Below are positions 17,083 through 25,456 of a DNA stretch of 64,000 bases, in pieces. The notes beneath the pieces were generated by a model, which had not been told where the DNA came from, did no database searches, and saw nothing but the letters and a program-made list of their open reading frames with translations. The translations under genes and the position numbers were made by a program. Source of the stretch: Lewinellaceae bacterium (GTDB lineage: Bacteria; Bacteroidota; Bacteroidia; Chitinophagales; Saprospiraceae); the NCBI GenBank assembly GCA_020636025.1, contig JACJYQ010000005.1, positions 496,001 to 560,000 of the forward strand, given 5' to 3'. Position 1 is the first letter of the stretch. Every line of letters starts with the position of its first letter.

Positions 17083-17116
17083 GCACCACAACCCCAGAAG
17101 TATGGGGTTGTGGTGC
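17083..17116. terminator. Strong hairpin between the membrane protein and CHAT genes
   Basis: A perfect 14-bp GC-rich stem (GCACCACAACCCCA with TGGGGTTGTGGTGC) and 6-nt loop. There is no T-tract on the minus strand after it, so it may attenuate or protect the transcript rather than end it. Confidence 0.5.
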
Positions 17117-17165
17117 CAGGGATTTTCACATCCACTTAGCGTAGGTTACTAAAAGGTTGGGTACT

Positions 17166-18815
17166 TTAAGAATTTTGCTGATAAAACCACCAAATAACAT
17201 AAATAAGAACCAGTATCAAAAGACACCACAGAACCCAGCAATTGTCGCCTTCGATGACTGTACCTCCATTGCAGCAGTAGCAATTAAATTGCGTTGAATC
17301 AATGGCAATGGCGGCGTGACATTCAGGTGGCGTTTCAACCATACCTCCGTCAAAGACCACACAGGACTTTACCGGAGTCGGGTCTGCTGATTTCCACAGT
17401 GACTTCACACCCTTGCAATTGGTTTTGGCCTTGAATACGATGCTAACACACTCACTTTCTTCGTGCAGGCTATCTGGCAACACTTCCACTCCCGGGATGG
17501 TCATATTTACAGTAAAATCCCAGGAGACGGGTGTCTTTGTTTCATTCAGTGGTGTGAAACCATTTGGCACAAAACTGTGAAAATCGCTGGGGAAACTCAG
17601 GCTTACAAACTCCTTTTCAACATTACCACGCCCTTTATTACACATTTCCAGACGGAAGGTCACTTCGAATTTGTCAGGGTCTATTGAATCAATTTGCTCT
17701 ACCAGAAGTTGGTTTGGATCGAAGGTGGTAAGGTATTCTAGCTGCAATTCATCAGCCGCCTGAACATAAATCGCCTCCTGTTGCCTGGCCCCAAAAGGAG
17801 TGTTGGCATTGAAATCAGAGTTGATCTTTTCAAGCAATGCCGACAACTGGTTATTCCCGGCAGCAGGCTTATTACCCGTAATAAAAACCATGAAATTCAG
17901 GAATGAATCCTGAACCACAAAGTTTGAGTCTGCCCGTAGCACGGCAAAAAGTCTGTTTTCTGTAAACCCGTTTGGCATATCGGCCCGGGTTGCCGTTTCT
18001 GCCGGGAAATACACAAAGTTGCTGAACTTATTTTGTAGCGAGGTAGCAATATATGACGCAAACGAAATGCCATCGACCAAGCCCGGCGTTTGCATGCTGG
18101 AGGTTTCAAAGGCCTCAATCTTGGTATCGTCAAAAAAGCGGTTGCCGGCAGCATCGCTGTTTAAAAAGTAGGCTGGAACATCGCTCAGTTCGTATAGTAG
18201 CGGAACCTGTGGTGTAAATGCCTGCAAGGCGCCGGTTCCGGAATTCTGATATCCATTGTAAAAAAGATAAATACCCGTAGCATTTACATCGCCCGGCCAC
18301 GAAATGACAAAAGTGGTCATGTTCTTCTTCCGGATCGCATGGTCGCTGAAAAGATCCACTACAGGTACAGAAAGGGCTCCGGCTTTGCCGAGCCTTGAGC
18401 TAAAAACAGTGGAAGTACTTCCTGTGGGTACATTTCCAATAGAAACCTTAAGCGCAGATCGGGGAGGAGGGTTCCTGTTGGTATATATACCGGTCAGGTA
18501 GGAAGTTGCCGAGAATGTACCAGTCGCCGGGTACAGGTACGTGGGCATAAGAGACTCTGCATTCTTGGATCCATCGAATTGCAGGTAATTCCCATCGCCA
18601 GTAACCCAGAATGCATTATAAGTCCGCTTGGCATCTCCATCATCCGGATCGAACTGCAGGTTTTGCATTTCAAATGGGATCACGTTGCCGGTTGAGCAAA
18701 AGGTATTTGGAACAGCGCAGGTTGAGGTTCCGTTGATTACCATTTGTTGGGAGAAAAGGGAGCTGCTCAGGTAAAACAGGCCAGGCAGCCAAAGGAGGGC
18801 CTTAAGTTTGTTCAT
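17166..18815 (-). CDS. Secreted protein with C-terminal membrane anchor, partner of the CHAT gene
   Basis: A 549-residue protein of no family I recognise. It has a signal peptide (about 1-22, ending LFSQQ). A PKD-like segment follows (about 50-110: WVTGDGNYLQFDG, then YLYPATGTFSATSYL), then a long beta-rich ectodomain. Near the C-terminus comes a Cys-rich stretch (CYCCNGGTVIEGDNC), and then a hydrophobic anchor (LWCLLILVLIYVIWW) that ends with a short tail. The whole body should therefore face the periplasm or surface. It is divergent from the sigma factor gene (158 bp apart) and upstream of the CHAT gene on the same strand. A role as receptor or substrate for the CHAT peptidase is inference from context. 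Confidence 0.7.
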   Translation of the reverse strand: MNKLKALLWLPGLFYLSSSLFSQQMVINGTSTCAVPNTFCSTGNVIPFEMQNLQFDPDDGDAKRTYNAFWVTGDGNYLQFDGSKNAESLMPTYLYPATGTFSATSYLTGIYTNRNPPPRSALKVSIGNVPTGSTSTVFSSRLGKAGALSVPVVDLFSDHAIRKKNMTTFVISWPGDVNATGIYLFYNGYQNSGTGALQAFTPQVPLLYELSDVPAYFLNSDAAGNRFFDDTKIEAFETSSMQTPGLVDGISFASYIATSLQNKFSNFVYFPAETATRADMPNGFTENRLFAVLRADSNFVVQDSFLNFMVFITGNKPAAGNNQLSALLEKINSDFNANTPFGARQQEAIYVQAADELQLEYLTTFDPNQLLVEQIDSIDPDKFEVTFRLEMCNKGRGNVEKEFVSLSFPSDFHSFVPNGFTPLNETKTPVSWDFTVNMTIPGVEVLPDSLHEESECVSIVFKAKTNCKGVKSLWKSADPTPVKSCVVFDGGMVETPPECHAAIAIDSTQFNCYCCNGGTVIEGDNCWVLWCLLILVLIYVIWWFYQQNS

Positions 18816-18973
18816 CGGTGAAAGATTTGGGTGATTAGGTATAGTAGTGCGAAAAAAACTTATTTTTTTTAAAAAACCTGCTCTTTTCAGTTAACATTTT
18901 ACTTAGGTCCTGCATAAACCCGAAAATACCGCTCTACTTTTACAAGCCGATCATCAATCCCTGCCTTCGGCAA

Positions 18974-19522
18974 ATGAATAAAATGGGCGACAAACAAGAC
19001 GAATTAAAAGAATTTCAATTAAATCCAAACCGTATCGCGGCAAGGCTCTACACCAATTGCCGCCCAAAATTTGTGGGTTGGGGCAGGGAAAACGTGAGGC
19101 TTGACCACCACGACTTGGTCGATATTTTTCAAAATGCAGTGCTCATTGTCGTACTCAACATTGAATCAGGCCGCTTATCAGAACTCACCGGCACCCTGTG
19201 TACGTATGTGTTCGGAATCTGTAAAAACCTGATACAGGCTTTTAATCGCAAACGCAGGCGAACCGTCCTGCCCGGTGACGAATTCATTCCGGTTGAACAG
19301 GAAAGTGAGCCGGGGATTGAAGCGAAAATAATGAAGGACCAGGAAAATGAGCATTTGTGGGAAAAGGTAAATGCATTGGGAGAACCAGCCAGAAGCTTGC
19401 TTATCCTTACCTATCAGGAAGGCATGACCAGTCAGGAAATCGCCGACTCCATGGGATATTCCAGCGCTGAAGTGGTGAGGCAATTGAGGAAGCGGGCGAT
19501 TGGAAGACTTAGAAATGGTTAA
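18974..19522 (+). CDS. ECF-type RNA polymerase sigma factor
   Basis: A 182-residue sigma-70 family protein. Region 2 is around residues 35-85 (HHDLVDIFQNAVLIVV, then YVFGICKNLI), and region 4 is at about 125-175 with the helix-turn-helix EGMTSQEIADSMGYSSAEVV. Regions 1.2, 3 and 3.2 are missing, as in ECF sigma factors. The last residues and stop codon lie inside a heptamer repeat (ATGGTTA). It is followed after 113 bp by a membrane TPR protein gene that could act as its anti-sigma partner. It is divergent from the CHAT-associated gene pair, which may be its target. Confidence 0.87.
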   Translation: MNKMGDKQDELKEFQLNPNRIAARLYTNCRPKFVGWGRENVRLDHHDLVDIFQNAVLIVVLNIESGRLSELTGTLCTYVFGICKNLIQAFNRKRRRTVLPGDEFIPVEQESEPGIEAKIMKDQENEHLWEKVNALGEPARSLLILTYQEGMTSQEIADSMGYSSAEVVRQLRKRAIGRLRNG

Positions 19523-19535
19523 TGGTTAATGGTTA
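19515..19535. repeat. ATGGTTA heptamer array (3 units)
   Basis: Three exact 7-bp units, followed by a partial ATG. The first unit supplies the final codon and stop codon of the sigma factor gene. Confidence 0.75.
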
Positions 19536-19635
19536 ATGATGAAAAATTTGTATTTAAATATTAATCCTTTGAATGTGCCTGCCTTGTTGAAAAAATGGGA
19601 AGAGGGCACTCAAAACCGCTCAAATTATATGCAAA

Positions 19636-20388
19636 ATGGACAACCGAACAGAAGAATTAATTGAATCGTACTTTTCAGGAAGCTTAAATACTGAGGAAAG
19701 TCGGGAGCTGCAATCCATTATGGATACTGATCCCGCAGCTGCAGCTGAATTTGAATGGCAAAAGAAACTTGCCCGTGAAATTTCCAAACTCTCACTCCGC
19801 GAAAGCATTCAAAACACGGATTGGCGGGAGGCATCCAAACCACCCTTTCAGAAAGTGGTAATGTGGAAAAAAATTGCAGCAATTGCCGCATCAATAGCTG
19901 TAATTCTCATTGCCTGGTTTGTTATGCCTCAGCTTGGTGCACCCAGCAGCGAATCGATTGTTGCCGAATCGTTTGAACATTACCCCAACAAAATGAAATT
20001 TAAAAGCATGGGCGGAAGCGAGGAAATTGTTTCTCAGGAGGTCATAGATGCTTTTAGCGCCTACGATGGGAAAGATTATACCACAGCTATCTCAAAACTG
20101 GAATCTGTTGTAAACCAAAATCCGGACAGACTGGATTACCAATTTTATCTGGGAGTAGCCGAAACAGGCAATAAAGATTATCAGCGAGCGGTGAACACGC
20201 TCAGCCCCGTTGCACAAAGCGCAAATTCAGCATACAACACAGTGGCCAAATATTACCTGGGTGTTGCCTATGCCGGCCTAAAAGATCGGGAAAATGCCAG
20301 GAAATACCTGAAAGCCTATCTGGATGCTACAGATGGAGTGAGTTTCCGAAAACAGGCACAAAAGCTATTGGACAAAGGCGGGTATTGA
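19636..20388 (+). CDS. Membrane-anchored TPR protein, candidate anti-sigma partner
   Basis: A 250-residue protein. The N-terminal 75 residues (MDNRTEELIESYFSGSLNTE, with EESRELQSIM) resemble zinc-free anti-sigma-type cytosolic heads, which often start with a short ELIE-YF-G-L motif. One membrane helix follows (about 76-97: IAAIAASIAVILIAWFVM), then TPR-like repeats (about 130-245: YTTAISKLESVVNQNPD, then YYLGVAYAGLKDRENARKYL) facing the periplasm. This architecture is common for anti-sigma or scaffold proteins in Bacteroidota. It lies 113 bp after the sigma gene. The anti-sigma role is inferred from position and layout. Confidence 0.75.
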   Translation: MDNRTEELIESYFSGSLNTEESRELQSIMDTDPAAAAEFEWQKKLAREISKLSLRESIQNTDWREASKPPFQKVVMWKKIAAIAASIAVILIAWFVMPQLGAPSSESIVAESFEHYPNKMKFKSMGGSEEIVSQEVIDAFSAYDGKDYTTAISKLESVVNQNPDRLDYQFYLGVAETGNKDYQRAVNTLSPVAQSANSAYNTVAKYYLGVAYAGLKDRENARKYLKAYLDATDGVSFRKQAQKLLDKGGY

Positions 20389-20390
20389 AT

Positions 20391-20516
20391 ATTATGATAT
20401 ATGATATATGATATATGATATACGATATCACAAAATCCGAAATCCGATATCGTTGTACACTATGTAGTAAATCAGATATTGGATTTCGTGATATCGTATA
20501 TCGTATATCGTATATT
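20391..20516. repeat. ATGATAT heptamer array, inverted pair
   Basis: Four ATGATAT units plus ACGATAT (20394-20428) are followed by a spacer. The inverted units ATATCGT, ATATCGT, ATATCGT return at 20491-20511. The arms also share ATATCAC and AAATCC blocks. The array lies between two convergent genes and can fold into a long hairpin. Confidence 0.8.
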
Positions 20517-20528
20517 AAAAATCAGGTA

Positions 20529-22073
20529 TTAGGCGTCAAGGTGCTTTATTGAGTAAAAGCAGATGGTACCAAAACCAAAGGCCAGCATGGTGTGGAAAAG
20601 CACAAAAGCAGTATTACCTGTAACGAGTCCAACAATTACAGCACCGGTAAATACCAGCGATAAAATGCCTTCGGCAACGGTTACCCAGGATATTTTTTTA
20701 GCCAGGTAGCTGGCCTTTGCAATTGTTTTCTTCTCGCCGTTAATTCCGTACTTAGGAGTGCGCACAAAGGCCGATGCTTTTCCTCTCAGGCCTTCAATCA
20801 CCGCAATGGCATTGTACAGCGACAAGCCCATGGAAATTGGGAGAGCAGACAGGAACAAGCCAAAGAAGCGCAGCTTTTCCCAGAAAGTATGAGGAACTGT
20901 ACGGTTAAGCGCTGCTGTGATATTGGCTGTGTAAGAAATACCGGCTACAGAGAACAAGCCCAATACTGAGAAAGACAAAAAGTGCGTGGAAATACCCAGT
21001 TCGCTAAAGGCAAAAGCAAGCGGCACACTGCTGATGGCTGCGATGAATACCCACAAGAAAACGCCGTAAGCAAGCAGTTGACTGGTAGCGTGCAGTTTCT
21101 GCATCAGGTTCAATTTATTGCCACTTTCTTTCCAGATCAGGTGCAAAAGTTTGCGCGCATTCTGGGCGCCACCTTTGTTCCAGCGGAACTGCTGACCTTT
21201 CAAGCCGTTCATTTCAACCGGGAGTTCAGCCGGGCTTTCCAGTTTCTCAAGATACTGAATCTTGTAACCCATGATCTGTGCGCGGAAGCTCAGGTCAAGG
21301 TCTTCAGTAAGGGTATCGCTTTGCCATCCACCGGCTTCATTGATCACTTTTTTGCGCCATACACCTGCAGTACCGTTAAATTGCAGCAAGAGGTTGCCGT
21401 ATGATCGACCTGCCTGCTCCACTGTAAAGTGTACATTCAGCTGAAGGGCCTGCAATTTGGTAAGCAGACTATAATCGGCGTTGATGTGTTCCCAGCGGGT
21501 TTGTACGATGCCTACCTTTTCATCTTCAAAATAAGGTAACGTAGTTCTGAGGAAGTCAGGACGTGGGGTAAAGTCGGCATCAAAAATGGCGATGTAGTCA
21601 CCTTTTGCCAAAGGCATGGCTTCCTGCAAAGCGCCTGCTTTATAGCCCTGGCGGTTCACCCGGTGAACATGCTGAATATTAAATCCTTTTTCCTGAAGTT
21701 CTTTCACTTTGGCCGCAACGATGCTCACGGTTTCATCGGTGGAATCATCCAGCACGTGGATTTCAAACTTATCCTTAGGGTATTCCTGAGCTGCTACGTA
21801 ATCAATGATACGCTCTGCCACATACATTTCATTGTACATAGGCAGTTGAACGGTTACAAATGGAATATTGTCGTCCTGTAAGCTGTATTGTCGGTATTTG
21901 ATATCCGGGTTTTCCTTGTGAAACCTTTTGTACAGGTAAAGCAAGTGAAATTGCAAGAGGCAGTAGATGGTCACTGCGCTCATGGCAACGAAATAAATAA
22001 GAAGCATGAGGTAACCGAAGTCTACAAAAGCCTGGTATTCAAATGCTTCAATAAGTGAACGTAAACCGAACAT
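20529..22073 (-). CDS. Membrane glycosyltransferase family 2 (cellulose-synthase-like)
   Basis: A 514-residue processive-type GT2. A membrane helix near the N-terminus (about 15-38) is followed by the catalytic GT-A domain with the D,D,D,QxxRW set: VLDDSTDETV, FDADFTPRPDF, TEDLDLSFRAQ and QFRWNKGG. Several membrane helices (about 325-510) follow. Enzymes of this kind polymerise or transfer sugars at the cytoplasmic membrane. The preceding gene on the same strand is another GT2 (95 bp upstream), so the pair probably forms an operon for an envelope glycan or glycolipid. The product cannot be named from sequence alone. Confidence 0.87.
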   Translation of the reverse strand: MFGLRSLIEAFEYQAFVDFGYLMLLIYFVAMSAVTIYCLLQFHLLYLYKRFHKENPDIKYRQYSLQDDNIPFVTVQLPMYNEMYVAERIIDYVAAQEYPKDKFEIHVLDDSTDETVSIVAAKVKELQEKGFNIQHVHRVNRQGYKAGALQEAMPLAKGDYIAIFDADFTPRPDFLRTTLPYFEDEKVGIVQTRWEHINADYSLLTKLQALQLNVHFTVEQAGRSYGNLLLQFNGTAGVWRKKVINEAGGWQSDTLTEDLDLSFRAQIMGYKIQYLEKLESPAELPVEMNGLKGQQFRWNKGGAQNARKLLHLIWKESGNKLNLMQKLHATSQLLAYGVFLWVFIAAISSVPLAFAFSELGISTHFLSFSVLGLFSVAGISYTANITAALNRTVPHTFWEKLRFFGLFLSALPISMGLSLYNAIAVIEGLRGKASAFVRTPKYGINGEKKTIAKASYLAKKISWVTVAEGILSLVFTGAVIVGLVTGNTAFVLFHTMLAFGFGTICFYSIKHLDA

Positions 22074-22168
22074 AGATTTGCTAACTGTTAAATGGTTTGT
22101 TTAAATTGTGGTATTTGGATCGCGGCGAAACATCAGCAATGGAATGCCCTTGTTGCCGTATTGGTTGA

Positions 22169-22930
22169 TTATTTTTGAAAGATTGCTTTGAAAATAGTGT
22201 TGAGGATGATGAACCCGGCCATAAAAGCTCCTTTTATTGTTCCGGAAACCTTGCTTTTTCCTCTTGCTCTTTTCCGGTATTTTACCGGAACCTCCACGCA
22301 TATTAATTTTTGTTTGGCCGCTTTAACTTGCATTTCTACTGTCCATCCGTAATTCTTGTCCTGTATGTCAAGCGCCAATAACTTATCCCAACGAATTGCT
22401 CTGAACGGCCCCAAATCACTAAACTTATAGCCCCAAATAATCCTGATCAGGAAAGGTGCCAGCCAATTTCCAAATCTTTGTGGCAAGGTCATAGCCCCCG
22501 GCTCCATCTTTCCCAATCGTCGCGAACCAACGACCAAATCTGCATTCCCCAGGATTATAGGTTTGATTATTTCTGGCAACTCTTCAGGATAATCGGAATA
22601 GTCTCCATCAAGGAAAACAACTATATCCGGTTGCTCAGGGTTTGAGAGGTTTTTGAAATATTCTATTCCAGCCAGGCATGCATTGCCATATCCTCTTTCG
22701 GGTTGATCAATCACCACTGCTCCGCATTCCTTCGCTACCGCTGCTGTTCTGTCCGTTGAGCCATTATTGCAAACAACTACTTTTCGCACATGCTCACCCG
22801 GTATATCCTTTAAAACCAAAGGGAGCGATTCTTCTTCATTCCAGGCGGGTATCAGCACATCTGCTACCCATTCCCCTGCTGCCTTGTTATTTACCAACCT
22901 GAAATAGACTTGTTTGTTTTGGAGGTGCAA
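22169..22930 (-). CDS. Glycosyltransferase family 2, polyprenyl-phosphate type
   Basis: A 253-residue GT2 with motifs VLIPAWNEEESLPLVL, VCNNGSTDRTA, FLDGDYSDYPEE (DxD type) and VGSRRLGKMEPGAM. A C-terminal hydrophobic segment (GAFMAGFIILNTIF) may attach it to the membrane. The conserved domain begins only at about residue 23, so the ATG at 22930 could be too far upstream; no internal ATG offers an alternative, and a GTG start near residue 23 is possible. It sits 95 bp upstream of the membrane GT2 and likely works in the same glycan pathway. Confidence 0.82.
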   Translation of the reverse strand: MHLQNKQVYFRLVNNKAAGEWVADVLIPAWNEEESLPLVLKDIPGEHVRKVVVCNNGSTDRTAAVAKECGAVVIDQPERGYGNACLAGIEYFKNLSNPEQPDIVVFLDGDYSDYPEELPEIIKPIILGNADLVVGSRRLGKMEPGAMTLPQRFGNWLAPFLIRIIWGYKFSDLGPFRAIRWDKLLALDIQDKNYGWTVEMQVKAAKQKLICVEVPVKYRKRARGKSKVSGTIKGAFMAGFIILNTIFKAIFQK

Positions 22931-23084
22931 AAGTATAACAAACAGTTAAGAAAAAGTTAAAAATATCAGCCTTCTCCACGTTAAAGTTTTGTAAACAGGC
23001 TAAAATGGCGTTTCAAAGCCAAATTTTGAAGAAAAAACAAAAGCATATTTGGCGATAGTGCCAATCTTGAAGCGCTAAGGTTAA

Positions 23085-24374
23085 CTATTTAATTTTGCTC
23101 AACACCTCAAAAAGTGCCTGTGCTTTAACCAGGCATTCGTCATATTCGGTCTCAGCTGTAGAGTCAAAAACGACCGCACCGCCCACCTGCACGGATACGG
23201 ACCGATTGGTTTCGTTGTAAAAAATACTTCTGATCACAACATTGAAATCAAAATCGCCGGCCGGTGAAAAATAGCCAAGCGACCCGGCATAAAAACCTCT
23301 TCTGGTTTTTTCATAACACTCTATCAGCTCCATGGCCATCACCTTGGGAGCACCGGTCATACTGCCAGGTGGAAATGCATTCCGGATGGCATCAATTGGA
23401 TGGACTTCTGGCCTTAATTGTGATTCCACGGTTGAGATCATTTGATGCACTGTTTCAAATGTATAGATGCCAAAAAGCTCAGGTACCTTAACGGATCCCG
23501 CCACACTGGAGCGGGCCAAATCATTGCGCACCAGATCAACAATCATCACATTTTCGGCGCGATCCTTTTGGCTGTTGTACAATTGCTCACGCAAGAGTTT
23601 ATCATGGCTTGCAGACCTCGGTCTAGTTCCTTTAATCGGTTGGGAAATAAGTGTATCGCCCGATTTTTTTAAAAACCTCTCCGGACTGGCAGACAAAATG
23701 TATTTATCCCGCAAACGAAAAAAGGTCGCAAAAGGAGGTTTGGCCAATTCATTCAAATCTTCCCAGACGGCCATAGGTTCCAAAAGTGCTTCTTCCGCAT
23801 AAAACTCCTGGCAGAAATTCATTTCATACAAATCGCCCTCTATGATGTGCCATCTGATTTTGTCTATGATGTCGAAGTAAGAAGATTTGGAAAGCCTCGG
23901 CTGTAACCTGGATACCGGGTTAATCTCTTTCCTTTTTGGAATAGAGAAATTATATACCTGCGCGAATACCTCTTCCGGGCTTTTCGTCAGCGATTCAATG
24001 ATCATGTTGCCATCCCTGATTCCAATGACTATTTCAGGACGAAAAAAGACCATATCTGAAAACTCAATGCAATCCGGATGCTCAGAGTGAAGGTTTTCTA
24101 TTTCGTTTTTCAGGTCGTACCCAAAGCCTCCGAACATCCAGTCTTTGATGTCGTTCTGCCATTTTTTCAGACTTGTAAAGGCATCTCCTGCGGGCAACTC
24201 CAATATTTCATGACATCCTGCTCCGAGCAACAACTCCCAATCACGGCACATAAGGCCTTCCTCATAATGATGACTATCCAATACCATGCACACATCCTGC
24301 GAAGCAGCCCAATGATGCAACTGCCTTCTCCAGAATTGCAGGTCATGAATCGTAAAACTTGCCTTTTGGCGCAT
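23085..24374 (-). CDS. pabB: Aminodeoxychorismate synthase component I
   Basis: A 429-residue chorismate-binding enzyme. Landmarks are PIKGTRPR, then VDLVRNDLARSSV, PGSMTGAPKVMAMELIE and RRGFYAGSLGYFSPAGDFDF. These are typical of PabB, which with PabA aminates chorismate on the way to para-aminobenzoate and folate. PIKGT, the motif with the active-site lysine in PabB-type enzymes, favours PabB over anthranilate synthase TrpE. No amidotransferase or lyase gene is adjacent. It lies 28 bp after the 87-residue gene on the same strand and is probably the last gene of a four-gene cluster starting with the Crp/Fnr regulator. Confidence 0.87.
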   Translation of the reverse strand: MRQKASFTIHDLQFWRRQLHHWAASQDVCMVLDSHHYEEGLMCRDWELLLGAGCHEILELPAGDAFTSLKKWQNDIKDWMFGGFGYDLKNEIENLHSEHPDCIEFSDMVFFRPEIVIGIRDGNMIIESLTKSPEEVFAQVYNFSIPKRKEINPVSRLQPRLSKSSYFDIIDKIRWHIIEGDLYEMNFCQEFYAEEALLEPMAVWEDLNELAKPPFATFFRLRDKYILSASPERFLKKSGDTLISQPIKGTRPRSASHDKLLREQLYNSQKDRAENVMIVDLVRNDLARSSVAGSVKVPELFGIYTFETVHQMISTVESQLRPEVHPIDAIRNAFPPGSMTGAPKVMAMELIECYEKTRRGFYAGSLGYFSPAGDFDFNVVIRSIFYNETNRSVSVQVGGAVVFDSTAETEYDECLVKAQALFEVLSKIK

Positions 24375-24402
24375 GAATAATGGATCGGGAAACTAAAAAT
24401 GA

Positions 24403-24666
24403 TCAGGCAGCGGGATCATTTACCGGAGGTTTGGGCAGGTTTTTCAAATTCCTGACATACCGCTCGGCTCCGAATGGTTTTTTGTGCTTGTAGACGTAAA
24501 ACAACTCAATCAGTATACATTGACCAATTAGTTTTCTGGCTTCCTCCTTCGACATACCGTCCGCCAGCAAACGATCCAGTGTTTCTTTAGTCTCTGGCGG
24601 CGCTTTCGTCGCGATCTGATTATTGATCAATTCTTCTACTGCCTGTTTTACAGCCTTTTTGTCCAT
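24403..24666 (-). CDS. Small conserved-looking protein of unknown function
   Basis: An 87-residue, helix-rich, basic protein that I do not recognise. It starts MDKKAVKQAVEELINNQI and contains LADGMSKEEARKLIGQCI, a helix-turn-helix-like pattern of charged and hydrophobic residues, and ends in a Pro-rich tail (LPKPPVNDPAA). No signal peptide or membrane segment is seen. Its spacing (44 bp after the methyltransferase stop, 28 bp before pabB) suggests that it is a real, co-transcribed gene. Confidence 0.65.
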   Translation of the reverse strand: MDKKAVKQAVEELINNQIATKAPPETKETLDRLLADGMSKEEARKLIGQCILIELFYVYKHKKPFGAERYVRNLKNLPKPPVNDPAA

Positions 24667-24710
24667 AGCAATGAGGGTGTTTTACCTGATTTGTGACAAA
24701 GGTACAGCGT

Positions 24711-25451
24711 TCATTTCTTCCCGGCACGACCAAAGACCGGAAACCTCACAGGTTTTGGGTTTTGATCAGGCCAGGCCTTATGGAGCCTTGAAACAAATGA
24801 GGAATCAACCGGGTTTTCTCCATTGTCCTGTATGTAATGCTGGAGGGCAGACCAGGTACTGAAAAAGCCCAATAATTGTTCCCGTGTCCACTCAGAACGC
24901 ATATACATCCTTGGAAAAGTTGATTCCTGAAATGGGAATGGGATGTTCCGATACTCCTGTTCAACTATCCTTCTTTCCGGATCCCAATAATTGCCAAGTA
25001 TCGTTTCATACAGGTAGTGGACGAGACTATTTAGCTCCGGCTCTTCAAATTCCACCAGGGTATATCCCGTCAACAATAGAAAACCACCAGGACGTAAAAC
25101 ACGATTTACCTGCGTATAAAAACGATCGAGATCAAACCAGTGAGCAGCCTGGCCAACCACAATCAGGTCAAAATAATTCTCCGGGAATTCGGGGTTCTCA
25201 GCGGACTGTCTGGAATAACAAATATTGGAAACAGCTTTTGCATTATTCAGCTGGTTTTCACTGATATCGGTTGCCTCCACTTCAATAAATCGCTCAGCAA
25301 GTTTTTGCGCAATCTGCCCGTTTCCGGTGGCGCAGTCCCAGGCCCTATCAAAGTTGTTTACCTGTTGAAAAATATACTGATATAGCTCATCCGGGTAAAG
25401 CGGCCTGAACCTGGCATACTCGTTGGATTGCTTTGAAAAGTTGTCTTTCAT
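24711..25451 (-). CDS. Class I SAM-dependent methyltransferase
   Basis: A 246-residue protein. The SAM-binding motif I is degenerate but recognisable (WDCATGNGQIAQKL, about residues 38-51). Motif II-like EATDISENQLNNA and the later VVGQAAHWFDLDRF followed by NRVLRPGGFLLLTGY (motif post-I/III) match the methyltransferase type 11 family. The start of the protein, FSKQSNEYARFRPLYP, is also typical. The substrate is unknown. It begins 5 bp after the stop of the Crp/Fnr gene, so the two are co-transcribed. Confidence 0.87.
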   Translation of the reverse strand: MKDNFSKQSNEYARFRPLYPDELYQYIFQQVNNFDRAWDCATGNGQIAQKLAERFIEVEATDISENQLNNAKAVSNICYSRQSAENPEFPENYFDLIVVGQAAHWFDLDRFYTQVNRVLRPGGFLLLTGYTLVEFEEPELNSLVHYLYETILGNYWDPERRIVEQEYRNIPFPFQESTFPRMYMRSEWTREQLLGFFSTWSALQHYIQDNGENPVDSSFVSRLHKAWPDQNPKPVRFPVFGRAGKK

Positions 25452-25456
25452 TACAC

